A stretch of 64,000 nucleotides of DNA from Streptomyces sp. NBC_00236 (GTDB taxonomy: Bacteria; Actinomycetota; Actinomycetes; Streptomycetales; Streptomycetaceae). The notes below the pieces were generated by a model, which made no database searches, was not told where the DNA came from, and saw only the letters and a list, made by a program, of their open reading frames with translations. A program made the translations under genes and the position numbers. Below, piece after piece: positions 25,835-33,400 of the stretch. Position 1 is the stretch's first letter. Every line of letters begins with the position of its first letter. The stretch is taken from NCBI RefSeq assembly GCF_036195045.1, contig NZ_CP108100.1, positions 1,984,001-2,048,000 of the forward strand, given 5' to 3'.

Positions 25835-26799
25835 AGTTTGTTCGTCTCCGCATTCCTGGCCGGGTCGGTCTGCTCGATGCCGGCCGGCAGGTAGCCCGTC
25901 TGGCCCTTCTTCGCGAGCTCCTTGAGGTGCGCCTGGTAGCGCTCCGGGGAGACGACCTTGACGTTGAAGAGCATCCGGGAGTGGTCGACGCCGCAGAGCT
26001 CGGCGCACTTGCCCATGAAGGTGCCCTCCCTGTTCGGAGTCACCTCGAAGGCGTTGGTGTGGCCCGGAATGACGTCCTGCTTCATGAGGAACGGCACCAC
26101 CCAGAAGGAGTGGATGACGTCACGCGAAGTCAGGATGAAGCGGACCTTCTCACCCTTGGGCAGCCACAGGGTCGGGCCGGGGTTGCCGTTCTGCGGGTTC
26201 CGGTCTCCGGGGATGCCGGCGTCGTAGACGCCGTCCGCACCCTTGGGGAACTGCTCGCGGAACCGGTCCGGGATGGCGTCGAGCTCCTTGGGGACCTCGT
26301 TGCCCGTGGCGGCCGAGCCGTCCACGTTCTCGATGTAGTTGAAGCCCCAGCTCCACTGGTAGCCGACCACGTTGATGGTGTGGGCAGGCTTCGGGGAGAG
26401 CTCGAGGAGCTTCGATTCATCGCGCGCGGTGAAGTAGAACAACACCGAGACGATGATCAGAGGGACCACGGTGTACAGCGCCTCGATGGGCATGTTGTAC
26501 CTGGTCTGTGGAGGTACCTCCACCTTGGTCCGGCTACGCCGGTGGAAGATGATGCTCCAGATGATCAGTCCCCAGACAAGGACGCCCGTGGCGAGCGCTG
26601 CCGCCCACGAGCCCTGCCAGAGGGAAAGGATCCGAGGAGCCTCTTCCGTTACCGGGGTGGGCATACCGAGGCGGGGGAAATCCTCCCAGTTGTATGAACA
26701 ACCGGAGGCCGTCGCCAGGACCAGGCCCGCAGTCAGCACCTGCGGCAGCTTCCGCCGCATCGGGCGCCGCGACAAGCGGTCGGAGCCGTTGGGACTCAC
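25831..26799 (-). CDS. ctaC: Cytochrome c oxidase subunit II
   Basis: A 322-residue lipoprotein-type subunit II. A lipobox ATASGC near residue 35 is followed by two transmembrane helices and a cupredoxin domain with the CuA site ([16 protein letters not shown], then [12 protein letters not shown]). It takes electrons from QcrC. An insertion of about 40 residues after NYIENVDG (polar, Asn/Asp/Pro rich) matches the actinobacterial form, which contacts the bc1 subunits. The GTG at 26799 has GGAAGG six bases upstream. It heads ctaC-ctaD-ctaF. Confidence 0.96.
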   Translation of the reverse strand: MSPNGSDRLSRRPMRRKLPQVLTAGLVLATASGCSYNWEDFPRLGMPTPVTEEAPRILSLWQGSWAAALATGVLVWGLIIWSIIFHRRSRTKVEVPPQTRYNMPIEALYTVVPLIIVSVLFYFTARDESKLLELSPKPAHTINVVGYQWSWGFNYIENVDGSAATGNEVPKELDAIPDRFREQFPKGADGVYDAGIPGDRNPQNGNPGPTLWLPKGEKVRFILTSRDVIHSFWVVPFLMKQDVIPGHTNAFEVTPNREGTFMGKCAELCGVDHSRMLFNVKVVSPERYQAHLKELAKKGQTGYLPAGIEQTDPARNAETNKL

Positions 26800-26878
26800 G
26801 TAGCGCCTTCCCGAGAGTCTCGCCCGCACGGTCGGCGCGCCCGTCTCGCTGGTCGGTCGCCGGCCCTGACGCGGGCAG

Positions 26879-26907
26879 GGGTTTGGATGTTTATGCGGAC
26901 CAAACCC
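26879..26907. repeat. Inverted repeat between ctaC and cysteine desulfurase
   Basis: GGGTTTGG (26879-26886) and CCAAACCC (26900-26907) are perfect 8-base arms around a 13-base AT-rich centre, about 80 bases upstream of ctaC and 164 upstream of the divergent desulfurase. It could be an operator for either gene. Confidence 0.5.
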
Positions 26908-27070
26908 TACTGGACGCTATTTGGGGTCGCGCGGGGAGGGTGCCCAACGCGCCGCCCGACTCCCCGAAGGGGTGGAATCCAGGGCTCCGGCCGCCATCTG
27001 ACGCCCCCTCTCCCTGTCGTCCGGGCAGCCGGGTCCCGGGTGGCGGCCGGGACCCGGCTAGCGTGGCCGG

Positions 27071-28453
27071 GTGCCTTACTTCGATGTCGCGTCCGCCGCC
27101 CCCCTCCACCCCGTCGCCCGTCAGGCGCTGCTTGCCGCGCTGGACGAGGGCTGGGCCGACCCGGCCCGCCTGCACCGCGAGGGGCGGCGCGCCCGGCTGC
27201 TGCTGGACGCCGCCAGGGAGGCGGCGGCGGAGGCCGTCGGCTGCCGTCCCGACGAGCTGACGTTCACCTCCTCGGGCACGCGCGCGATCCATTCCGGAAT
27301 TTCCGGAGCTCTCGCGGGACGTCGGCGTGTCGGCCGCCATCTGGTGGTGTCGGCCGTCGAACACTCGGCGGTGCTCCATTCGGCCGCCACGCACGAGAGC
27401 GGCGGCGGATCGGTCACCGAGGTGCCGGTGGACGTGACGGGTGCGGTGCGTGCGCAGGCGTACGCGGACGTGCTGCGCGAGGACACCGCGCTGGCCTGCC
27501 TGCAGTCCGCCAATCACGAGGTGGGCACCGAGCAGCCGGTGGCCGAGGTGGCCGAGGTCTGCCGGGCCGCGGGTGTGCCGCTGCTGGTGGATGCCGCCCA
27601 GTCGCTCGGATGGGAGCCGGTGCCGGCCGGCTGGTCGCTGCTGACGGCGAGCGCCCACAAGTGGGGCGGACCGGCCGGGGTCGGGCTCCTCGCGGTGCGC
27701 AAGGGGGTGCGGTTCGCGGTCCAAGGCCCTGCCGACGAGCGGGAGTCGGGGCGGGCCGCCGGCTTCGAGGACATTCCGGCGATCGTGGCCGCTGCGGCGT
27801 CCCTGCGGGCGGTGCGGGCGGAGGCGGCCGCGGAGTCGGTGCGGCTGCGGGCGCTGGTCGACCGGATCCGGGCCCGGGTCCCGGCGCTGGTGCCGGATGT
27901 GGAGGTGGTGGGAGACCCGGTGCGGCGGCTGCCGCATCTGGTCACCTTCTCCTGTCTCTATGTCGACGGGGAGACCCTGCTCCATGAGCTGGACCGGTCC
28001 GGCTTCTCCGTATCGTCCGGTTCGTCCTGCACGAGCAGCACGCTGACGCCGAGCCATGTACTCAGGGCGATGGGGGTGCTCTCGGAGGGGAACGTGCGCG
28101 TATCGCTGCCGGCGGGGACGTCCGAGGAGGACGTCGACCGCTTCCTGGAGGCGCTGCCCCCGGCGGTGGCGGGCGTACGGGAGAAGCTGGGCGCACCCTC
28201 CACGACCGCCCCCTCCCCCGCCGCGGCGCCCTCGCTGGTCGTGGACGCGCTCGGGAGACGCTGCCCGATTCCGGTGATCGAGCTCGCAAAGGTGATCGGG
28301 GAGGTACCGGTGGGCGGGACGGTGACGGTGCTGTCCGACGACGAGGCGGCGCGCCTCGACATCCCGGCCTGGTGTGCGATGCGGGAGCAGGAGTACGTGG
28401 GTGAGGAGCCGGCGGACCGGGGCTCGGCCTATGTGGTCCGCCGGCTGTCCTGA
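27071..28453 (+). CDS. Cysteine desulfurase fused to TusA/SirA domain
   Basis: A 460-residue two-domain protein. Residues 1-370 are a class V PLP-dependent cysteine desulfurase (NifS/IscS-like) with the lysine in SAHKWGGPAG and the active-site cysteine in SSGSSCTSSTLTPSHVL. After a Ala/Pro/Thr linker, residues about 388-460 are a TusA domain with the sulfur-accepting cysteine in LGRRCPIPV. The enzyme would take sulfane sulfur from cysteine and pass it directly to its own carrier domain, for tRNA thiolation, molybdopterin or Fe-S use. GTG start; TAGCGT lies seven bases upstream and there is no Shine-Dalgarno, so the message may be leaderless. Confidence 0.92.
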   Translation: MPYFDVASAAPLHPVARQALLAALDEGWADPARLHREGRRARLLLDAAREAAAEAVGCRPDELTFTSSGTRAIHSGISGALAGRRRVGRHLVVSAVEHSAVLHSAATHESGGGSVTEVPVDVTGAVRAQAYADVLREDTALACLQSANHEVGTEQPVAEVAEVCRAAGVPLLVDAAQSLGWEPVPAGWSLLTASAHKWGGPAGVGLLAVRKGVRFAVQGPADERESGRAAGFEDIPAIVAAAASLRAVRAEAAAESVRLRALVDRIRARVPALVPDVEVVGDPVRRLPHLVTFSCLYVDGETLLHELDRSGFSVSSGSSCTSSTLTPSHVLRAMGVLSEGNVRVSLPAGTSEEDVDRFLEALPPAVAGVREKLGAPSTTAPSPAAAPSLVVDALGRRCPIPVIELAKVIGEVPVGGTVTVLSDDEAARLDIPAWCAMREQEYVGEEPADRGSAYVVRRLS

Positions 28454-28459
28454 AGCCCC

Positions 28460-29434
28460 TTACGCGAGGTGCGTGCGCACCTCGGCGGCGGCCTCGTGTC
28501 CGTACGCCTTGGTGAAGCGGTCCATAAAGTGGTTGCGGTGCAGGGTGTACTCCTGGGTGCCGACCGTCTCGATGACCAGGGTGGCGAGCATGCAGCCGAC
28601 CTGGGCGGCGCGCTCCAGGCCGACGCCCCAGGCGAGACCGGAGAGGAATCCGGCGCGGAACGCGTCGCCGACGCCGGTCGGGTCGGCCTTGACGTTCTCC
28701 TCCGGGCAGCCGACCTCGATCGGCTCCTCGCCGACGCGCTCGATCCGCACGCCCTGGGCGCCGAGGGTGGTGACCCGGTGGCCGACCTTGGCGAGGATCT
28801 CGGCGTCGGTCCAGCCGGTCTTGGACTCGATGAGGCCCTTCTCGTACTCGTTGGAGAAGAGGTACGTGGCGCCGTCGAGCAGGATCCGGATCTCGTCGCC
28901 GTCCATCCGCGCGATCTGCTGCGAGAAGTCCGCGGCGAACGGGATGCCCCGGGAGCGGCACTCCTCGGTGTGGCGGAGCATCCCCTCGGGGTCGTCGGCG
29001 CCGATGGAGACGAGGTCGAGGCCGCCCACGCGGTCGGCGACGGCCTTCAGCTCGATCAGGCGGGCCTCACTCATGGCACCCGTGTAGAAGGAGCCGATCT
29101 GGTTGTGGTCGGCGTCCGTCGTGCAGACGAAGCGGGCGGTGTGCAGGACCTCGGAGATCCGCACCGAACCGGTGTCGACGCCGTGGCGGTCGAGCCAGGC
29201 CCGGTACTCGTCGAAGTCGGAGCCCGCGGCGCCGACCAGGATCGGACGGGTGCCGAGCAGCCCCATGCCGAAGCAGATGTTGGCGGCGACACCTCCCCGG
29301 CGCACGTCCAGGTTGTCGACCAGGAAGGAGAGCGAGACCGTGTGCAGCTGATCGGCGACCAGCTGGTCGGCGAATCGGCCGGGGAAGGTCATGAGGTGGT
29401 CGGTGGCGATGGAGCCGGTGACTGCGATACGCAC
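28460..29434 (-). CDS. PfkB-family carbohydrate/nucleoside kinase
   Basis: A 324-residue ribokinase-fold kinase. GGVAANICFGMGLLG is the first PfkB signature and DPTGVGDAFRAGF the second, including the catalytic aspartate in GVGDAFRAG. Overall it is closest to adenosine-kinase-like actinobacterial members; the exact substrate is not readable. I chose the GTG at 29434 (RIAVTGSIATDH follows), with AGGAG 12 bases upstream. The stop lies six bases from the convergent desulfurase stop, leaving no room for a separate terminator. Confidence 0.92.
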   Translation of the reverse strand: MRIAVTGSIATDHLMTFPGRFADQLVADQLHTVSLSFLVDNLDVRRGGVAANICFGMGLLGTRPILVGAAGSDFDEYRAWLDRHGVDTGSVRISEVLHTARFVCTTDADHNQIGSFYTGAMSEARLIELKAVADRVGGLDLVSIGADDPEGMLRHTEECRSRGIPFAADFSQQIARMDGDEIRILLDGATYLFSNEYEKGLIESKTGWTDAEILAKVGHRVTTLGAQGVRIERVGEEPIEVGCPEENVKADPTGVGDAFRAGFLSGLAWGVGLERAAQVGCMLATLVIETVGTQEYTLHRNHFMDRFTKAYGHEAAAEVRTHLA

Positions 29435-29670
29435 GGGGAGACTGCTCCTGCGGAGGTCGAGGGGAACGGTGTCTGCGTTCCCGGGACGGCGTGACAGATG
29501 GGGTGGCCCGGGGAATCGGGGGGCGGCGTCACGGGACTGGTCACGCGCCTTCACCCACCCCCGATTTCCGAGCCACCCCACGCTACCCGTTTCCGGCAAT
29601 CAGGCGAAGGGTGGAAACTACCCGATAGTAGGGCTTTCCTCCTGAGCCGAGGGGTGCCTACGGTGCCGAT

Positions 29671-29868
29671 ATGTCGAACAACATCGCCCCGCGCGAGTCC
29701 GAGACCACTCTGGCCGAGCTACGTGGAGACTGCGCACGGATGGCTCCGCACTGGGTGGTACCCGTGAGGACCGTTCCCACCCCTGTGGCGCCCTCCCTGA
29801 TTCACGGCGTGAACGTGCCGCCCGCCTCGGCCCGGCTGATCGACGCGATGGCGGAGTACGGCGACTGA
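29671..29868 (+). CDS. Small hypothetical protein
   Basis: A 65-residue open frame beginning MSNNIAPRESETTLAELRGDC, with an ATG start, plausible high third-position GC and an aromatic and proline-rich middle (APHWVVPVRTVPTPVAP). It has no recognised domain, signal peptide or membrane segment. Upstream is an AT-richer patch with CTACCCGATAGTAGG. I cannot tell whether it is translated; the codon bias looks like the neighbours'. Confidence 0.45.
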   Translation: MSNNIAPRESETTLAELRGDCARMAPHWVVPVRTVPTPVAPSLIHGVNVPPASARLIDAMAEYGD

Positions 29869-30001
29869 GTAGCCGGGCTCCTCGCCGCACCGGCTGCCCC
29901 ACGAGGGAACCGTGTGCGCCCGCGCCCCGTCCCAACGGTGTTCCGTACCAACGGGACGGGCCCCGCAGGGTCCTGGCGTACGACGGCGAAGGAGCGAACC
30001 G

Positions 30002-31471
30002 GTGAGCACCGAGCGACCCGACAACGATGTGACCCGCCCACGGCGGCGGTCTCCCCTCGCCGTGGCCTCGGTGGCGGCGGCCGTGCTGGTGGCCGGAGGC
30101 GGCGGCGCGTACTGGGCGATGGCGGCGGACGGCCATGGCGGCGGCGAGTACAGCGCCGCGGACGGTTCCGGTGCCACTCCCCCGCCGCTCTCCCTGGACG
30201 AGCGGTCGGGCGGACCGGCCACGCCCTCCCCCCGGCCCTCGGCCCCCACGGAGGGCATCGCGCCGGGTGAGCCCGATCCGCATGGCGGCCGGCTGGTCTA
30301 CCGCGCGTCCGGCGCCCTGCCGGACGGGCCCGACAAGGCGGCGGTCCGGCGTGCGAGCGGGACCGTTTCGGCGCCCGAGGTCGCCCGGCTGGCCAAGGCG
30401 CTGGGCGTGCAGGGCACACCGCGGGCCGAGGGAACGTCCTGGAAGGTGGGCACCGACGGGGACGGCTCGGGGCCGGTACTGCGGGTGACCAAGCAGGCGC
30501 CCGGAACCTGGACGTTCGCCCGGTACGGTTCCGGCGGCACGGACAACTGCGAGAGTGTGACGGTCTGTTCGAGCAAGCACATGGGCCCGGGCGGATCGGG
30601 GACACCGGTGAGCGAGAAGGCCGCGAAGGCCGCCGCGGTGCCGGTACTGAAGGCGGTCGGCCAGGACGACGCCGCCCTCGACGCCCGCCAGTTGATGGGC
30701 TCGGTCCGGGTGGTGAACGCCGACCCGGTGGTGGGCGGACTGCCGACGTACGGCTGGGCGACCGGGATCCAGGTCGGCTCCGATGGCGAAGTGGTCGGCG
30801 GAAGCGGGCAGTTGAAGGGCCTGGAGAAGGGCGCCGACTACCCGGTGATCGGCGCGGCCGAGGCGTTGAAGCAGCTGAACGCCGCGCAGCCGCCGAGCGG
30901 CCCGAAGACGGGCGACTGCGCGACTCCCGCCCCCCTGGGCGACGGCGAGAAGCCGTCCCGCATGAGCTGCGGCACACGGACCGGCGCGGAGCCGTCCACG
31001 ACGACGGTGACGGTCGACAAGGCGGCCTTCGGTCTGGCGGCCCGGTACGTGGACGGGGAGCAACTGCTCGTACCGTCCTGGATCTTCACGGTCCGGCCGG
31101 GCGCCGGCGGTACGGGCGACACCGTCACCCAGGTCGCGGTGGATCCGGCGTACCTGACGAAGGACGCCCCCTCGGAGAAGACCCCGGACAGCGGCGGGAC
31201 GACGGAGTCCGGGCGCACGGTCCTTTCGTACGGCACCGACGGGCGGACGCTCTCGGTGACGTTCTGGGGCGGCGTCTGCAGCACGTACACGGCGAGCGCG
31301 AGCGAGGACGGGTCGACGGTGCGGGTGTCCGTGACGGAGACGAAGCCGGAGAAGGGGAAGGTCTGCATCATGATCGCCAAGGAGCTGACCCGTACGGTCA
31401 CGCTGGACCAGCCGCTCGGCGAGCGGAACGTGGTCGACGCGGCGTCGGGCACCGTGGTGCCGCGAGGCTGA
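30002..31471 (+). CDS. Membrane-anchored protein of unknown function
   Basis: A 489-residue protein with an arginine-rich N-terminus, one hydrophobic segment (SPLAVASVAAAVLVAGGGGA), a disordered Gly/Ser/Pro stretch (about 45-95) and a large extracytoplasmic domain of about 390 residues. Two cysteine pairs (DNCESVTVCSS and GDCATP with MSCGTR) could form disulfides. I recognise no family. Related proteins in Streptomyces are annotated as membrane proteins near the Fe-S and nad genes. The start GTG at 30002 is well supported by AAGGAG six bases upstream. Confidence 0.82.
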   Translation: MSTERPDNDVTRPRRRSPLAVASVAAAVLVAGGGGAYWAMAADGHGGGEYSAADGSGATPPPLSLDERSGGPATPSPRPSAPTEGIAPGEPDPHGGRLVYRASGALPDGPDKAAVRRASGTVSAPEVARLAKALGVQGTPRAEGTSWKVGTDGDGSGPVLRVTKQAPGTWTFARYGSGGTDNCESVTVCSSKHMGPGGSGTPVSEKAAKAAAVPVLKAVGQDDAALDARQLMGSVRVVNADPVVGGLPTYGWATGIQVGSDGEVVGGSGQLKGLEKGADYPVIGAAEALKQLNAAQPPSGPKTGDCATPAPLGDGEKPSRMSCGTRTGAEPSTTTVTVDKAAFGLAARYVDGEQLLVPSWIFTVRPGAGGTGDTVTQVAVDPAYLTKDAPSEKTPDSGGTTESGRTVLSYGTDGRTLSVTFWGGVCSTYTASASEDGSTVRVSVTETKPEKGKVCIMIAKELTRTVTLDQPLGERNVVDAASGTVVPRG

Positions 31472-31498
31472 GCGCCCCGCACACACCCGCACACGAGA

Positions 31499-31540
31499 AC
31501 GGCGGCGGCCCCGGGATCGGAATCCCGGGGCCGCCGCCGT
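31499..31540. terminator. Bidirectional 19-bp hairpin
   Basis: A perfect 19-bp stem with a 4-base CGGA loop between the convergent membrane-protein and erpA-like stops. Confidence 0.85.
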
Positions 31541-31556
31541 ACCGTCGCTGCGCGCT

Positions 31557-31913
31557 CTAGCTGAACGAGTCGCCGCAGGCGCAGGAGCCCGTGGCGTTCG
31601 GGTTGTCGATCGTGAAGCCCTGCTTCTCGATCGTGTCGACGAAGTCGACGGAGGCGCCGCCCAGGTACGGGGCGCTCATCCGGTCCGTGACGACCTTGAC
31701 GCCGTCGAAGTCCTTCACGACATCGCCGTCCAGCGAACGCTCGTCGAAGAAGAGCTGGTAGCGCAGGCCCGAGCAGCCGCCGGGCTGGACGGCGACGCGC
31801 AGTGCCAGATCATCGCGGCCTTCCTGCTCCAGCAGGCCCTTGACCTTGGCTGCGGCGGCGTCGGACAGGAGGATGCCGTCGCTCACGGTGGTGGTCTCGT
31901 CCGATACGGACAT
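31557..31913 (-). CDS. erpA: Iron-sulfur cluster insertion protein (ErpA/HesB type)
   Basis: A 118-residue A-type carrier with the three conserved cysteines in GGCSGLRYQ and, at the C-terminus, GSCACGDSF. It delivers Fe-S clusters to target enzymes. It diverges from nadA, whose product is a 4Fe-4S enzyme, so a functional link is likely. Length is normal for the family. The ATG at 31913 begins MSVSDETTTVSDG. Confidence 0.94.
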   Translation of the reverse strand: MSVSDETTTVSDGILLSDAAAAKVKGLLEQEGRDDLALRVAVQPGGCSGLRYQLFFDERSLDGDVVKDFDGVKVVTDRMSAPYLGGASVDFVDTIEKQGFTIDNPNATGSCACGDSFS

Positions 31914-32061
31914 CTGCTTCTCTCCCGGGTTGTACGGAGACTGCTTGCCGACGTTGCAACCGTCGGGACCGCGGATTCATTCCGGGCCGAGCGCTTGCCT
32001 GTTCCATTCATGCTCGCACACCGGCCGCGCGGGCGGATGCGTCACATCGACGCTATCGGCA

Positions 32062-32090
32062 TCGTCAAAGTGACGTGAAGCAGTTATGAT
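32062..32090 (+). promoter_or_regulatory. Candidate nadA promoter
   Basis: TATGAT (32085-32090) is a good -10 element; a weaker TCGTCA (32062-32067) is 17 bases upstream, overlapping an inverted repeat CGTCA-AAG-TGACG (32063-32075) that could be an operator. It gives a leader of about 50 bases. Confidence 0.45.
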
Positions 32091-32146
32091 AGATAGCGTC
32101 AATTAGACGAAAAGGCTTCCCCCGCAGAGAAGAAAGGGTGCGTGAC

Positions 32147-33334
32147 GTGACCACGGCCCACCCCGTCCAGGAACTCGATGTCCAGCCGACGCCCCTCGCC
32201 CTGCTCCTGCTCGGCCGCGACGCGGACCCCAAGAGCGAGCGCGGCGTCGAATGCCCCGGCGACCTGCCCTCCCCGTCCGACCCGGACCTGGTGGAGCGCG
32301 CCCGCGCGGCCAAGGAGAAGCTGGGCGAGAAGGTCTTCGTCCTCGGGCACCACTACCAGCGCGACGAGGTCATCCAGTTCGCGGATGTGACCGGAGACTC
32401 GTTCAAGCTCGCCCGGGACGCGGCGGCCCGCCCGGAGGCCGAGTACATCGTCTTCTGCGGCGTGCACTTCATGGCGGAGTCCGCGGACATCCTGACCACC
32501 GCCGACCAGAAGGTCGTGCTGCCGGACCTGGCGGCGGGCTGTTCGATGGCCGACATGGCCACCGCCGAGCAGGTCGCCGAGTGCTGGGACGTGCTGACCG
32601 AGGCCGGCGTCGCCGAGCAGGTCGTGCCCGTCTCGTACATGAACTCCTCCGCGGACATCAAGGCCTTCACCGGCCGCCACGGCGGCACGATCTGCACCTC
32701 GTCGAACGCGAAGCGCGCCCTGGAGTGGGCCTTCGAGCAGGGCGACAAGGTGCTGTTCCTGCCCGACCAGCACCTGGGCCGCAACACGGCCGTACGGGAC
32801 ATGGGGATGACGCTGGAGGACTGCGTCCTCTACAACCCGCACAAGCCGAACGGCGGCCTCACCGCCGAGGAGCTGCGCAACGCGAAGATGATCCTGTGGC
32901 GCGGGCACTGCTCGGTGCACGGGCGCTTCTCGGTGGAGTCCGTCAACGACGTGCGGGCGCGCATACCCGGCGTCAACGTGCTGGTGCACCCGGAGTGCAA
33001 GCACGAGGTCGTCGCCGCCGCGGACTACGTCGGCTCGACGGAGTACATCATCAAGGCGCTGGAGGCGGCCCCGGCCGGCTCGAAGTGGGCGATCGGCACC
33101 GAGCTGAACCTGGTGCGCCGCCTGGCCAACCGGTTCGCCGCGGAGGACAAGGAGATCGTCTTCCTCGACAAGACGGTCTGCTTCTGCTCGACGATGAACC
33201 GGATCGACCTGCCGCACCTGGTGTGGACGCTGGAGTCGCTGGCCGAGGGGAACCTGGTCAACCGGATCGAGGTCGACCCGGAGACGGAGAAGTACGCCAA
33301 GCTCGCGCTGGAGCGGATGCTGGCGCTGCCGTAG
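32147..33334 (+). CDS. nadA: Quinolinate synthase A
   Basis: A 395-residue enzyme that condenses iminoaspartate with dihydroxyacetone phosphate to quinolinate in de novo NAD synthesis. The family features are present: VLGHHYQRDEV, CGVHFMAESADIL, PDLAAGCSMADM with one 4Fe-4S cysteine, HPECKHEV with the second and CFCSTMNR with the third. I prefer the GTG at 32147, which has AAAGGG eight bases upstream; the in-frame GTG at 32138 would add three residues. nadB and nadC are not in the window. Confidence 0.95.
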   Translation: MTTAHPVQELDVQPTPLALLLLGRDADPKSERGVECPGDLPSPSDPDLVERARAAKEKLGEKVFVLGHHYQRDEVIQFADVTGDSFKLARDAAARPEAEYIVFCGVHFMAESADILTTADQKVVLPDLAAGCSMADMATAEQVAECWDVLTEAGVAEQVVPVSYMNSSADIKAFTGRHGGTICTSSNAKRALEWAFEQGDKVLFLPDQHLGRNTAVRDMGMTLEDCVLYNPHKPNGGLTAEELRNAKMILWRGHCSVHGRFSVESVNDVRARIPGVNVLVHPECKHEVVAAADYVGSTEYIIKALEAAPAGSKWAIGTELNLVRRLANRFAAEDKEIVFLDKTVCFCSTMNRIDLPHLVWTLESLAEGNLVNRIEVDPETEKYAKLALERMLALP

Positions 33335-33348
33335 GTACCGCACGCGGG

Positions 33349-33387
33349 AAGGCCCCGGCACCCTCGATCCGAGGGTGCCGGGGCCTT
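33349..33387. terminator. Bidirectional 18-bp hairpin
   Basis: A perfect 18-bp stem (starting AAGGCCCCGGCACCCTCG) and 3-base loop between the convergent nadA and RND transporter stops. Confidence 0.85.
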
Positions 33388-33400
33388 CCTGTGTGACCGG

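Noticed and set aside
24098..26008. N-terminal extension of ctaD by 58 residues
   Set aside because: The extension is coded over ctaC in another frame; the GTG at 25834 overlaps the ctaC stop and gives the conserved N-terminus.
28467..28484. GAGGTGC-GTGC-GCACCTC hairpin as a terminator
   Set aside because: It lies inside the last codons of the PfkB kinase gene and may be a coding coincidence.
30002..31471. Extension of the membrane protein to 29912
   Set aside because: The AAGGAG site is placed for the GTG at 30002, and the extra 30 residues (Arg/Pro/Thr) have no signal-peptide sense.
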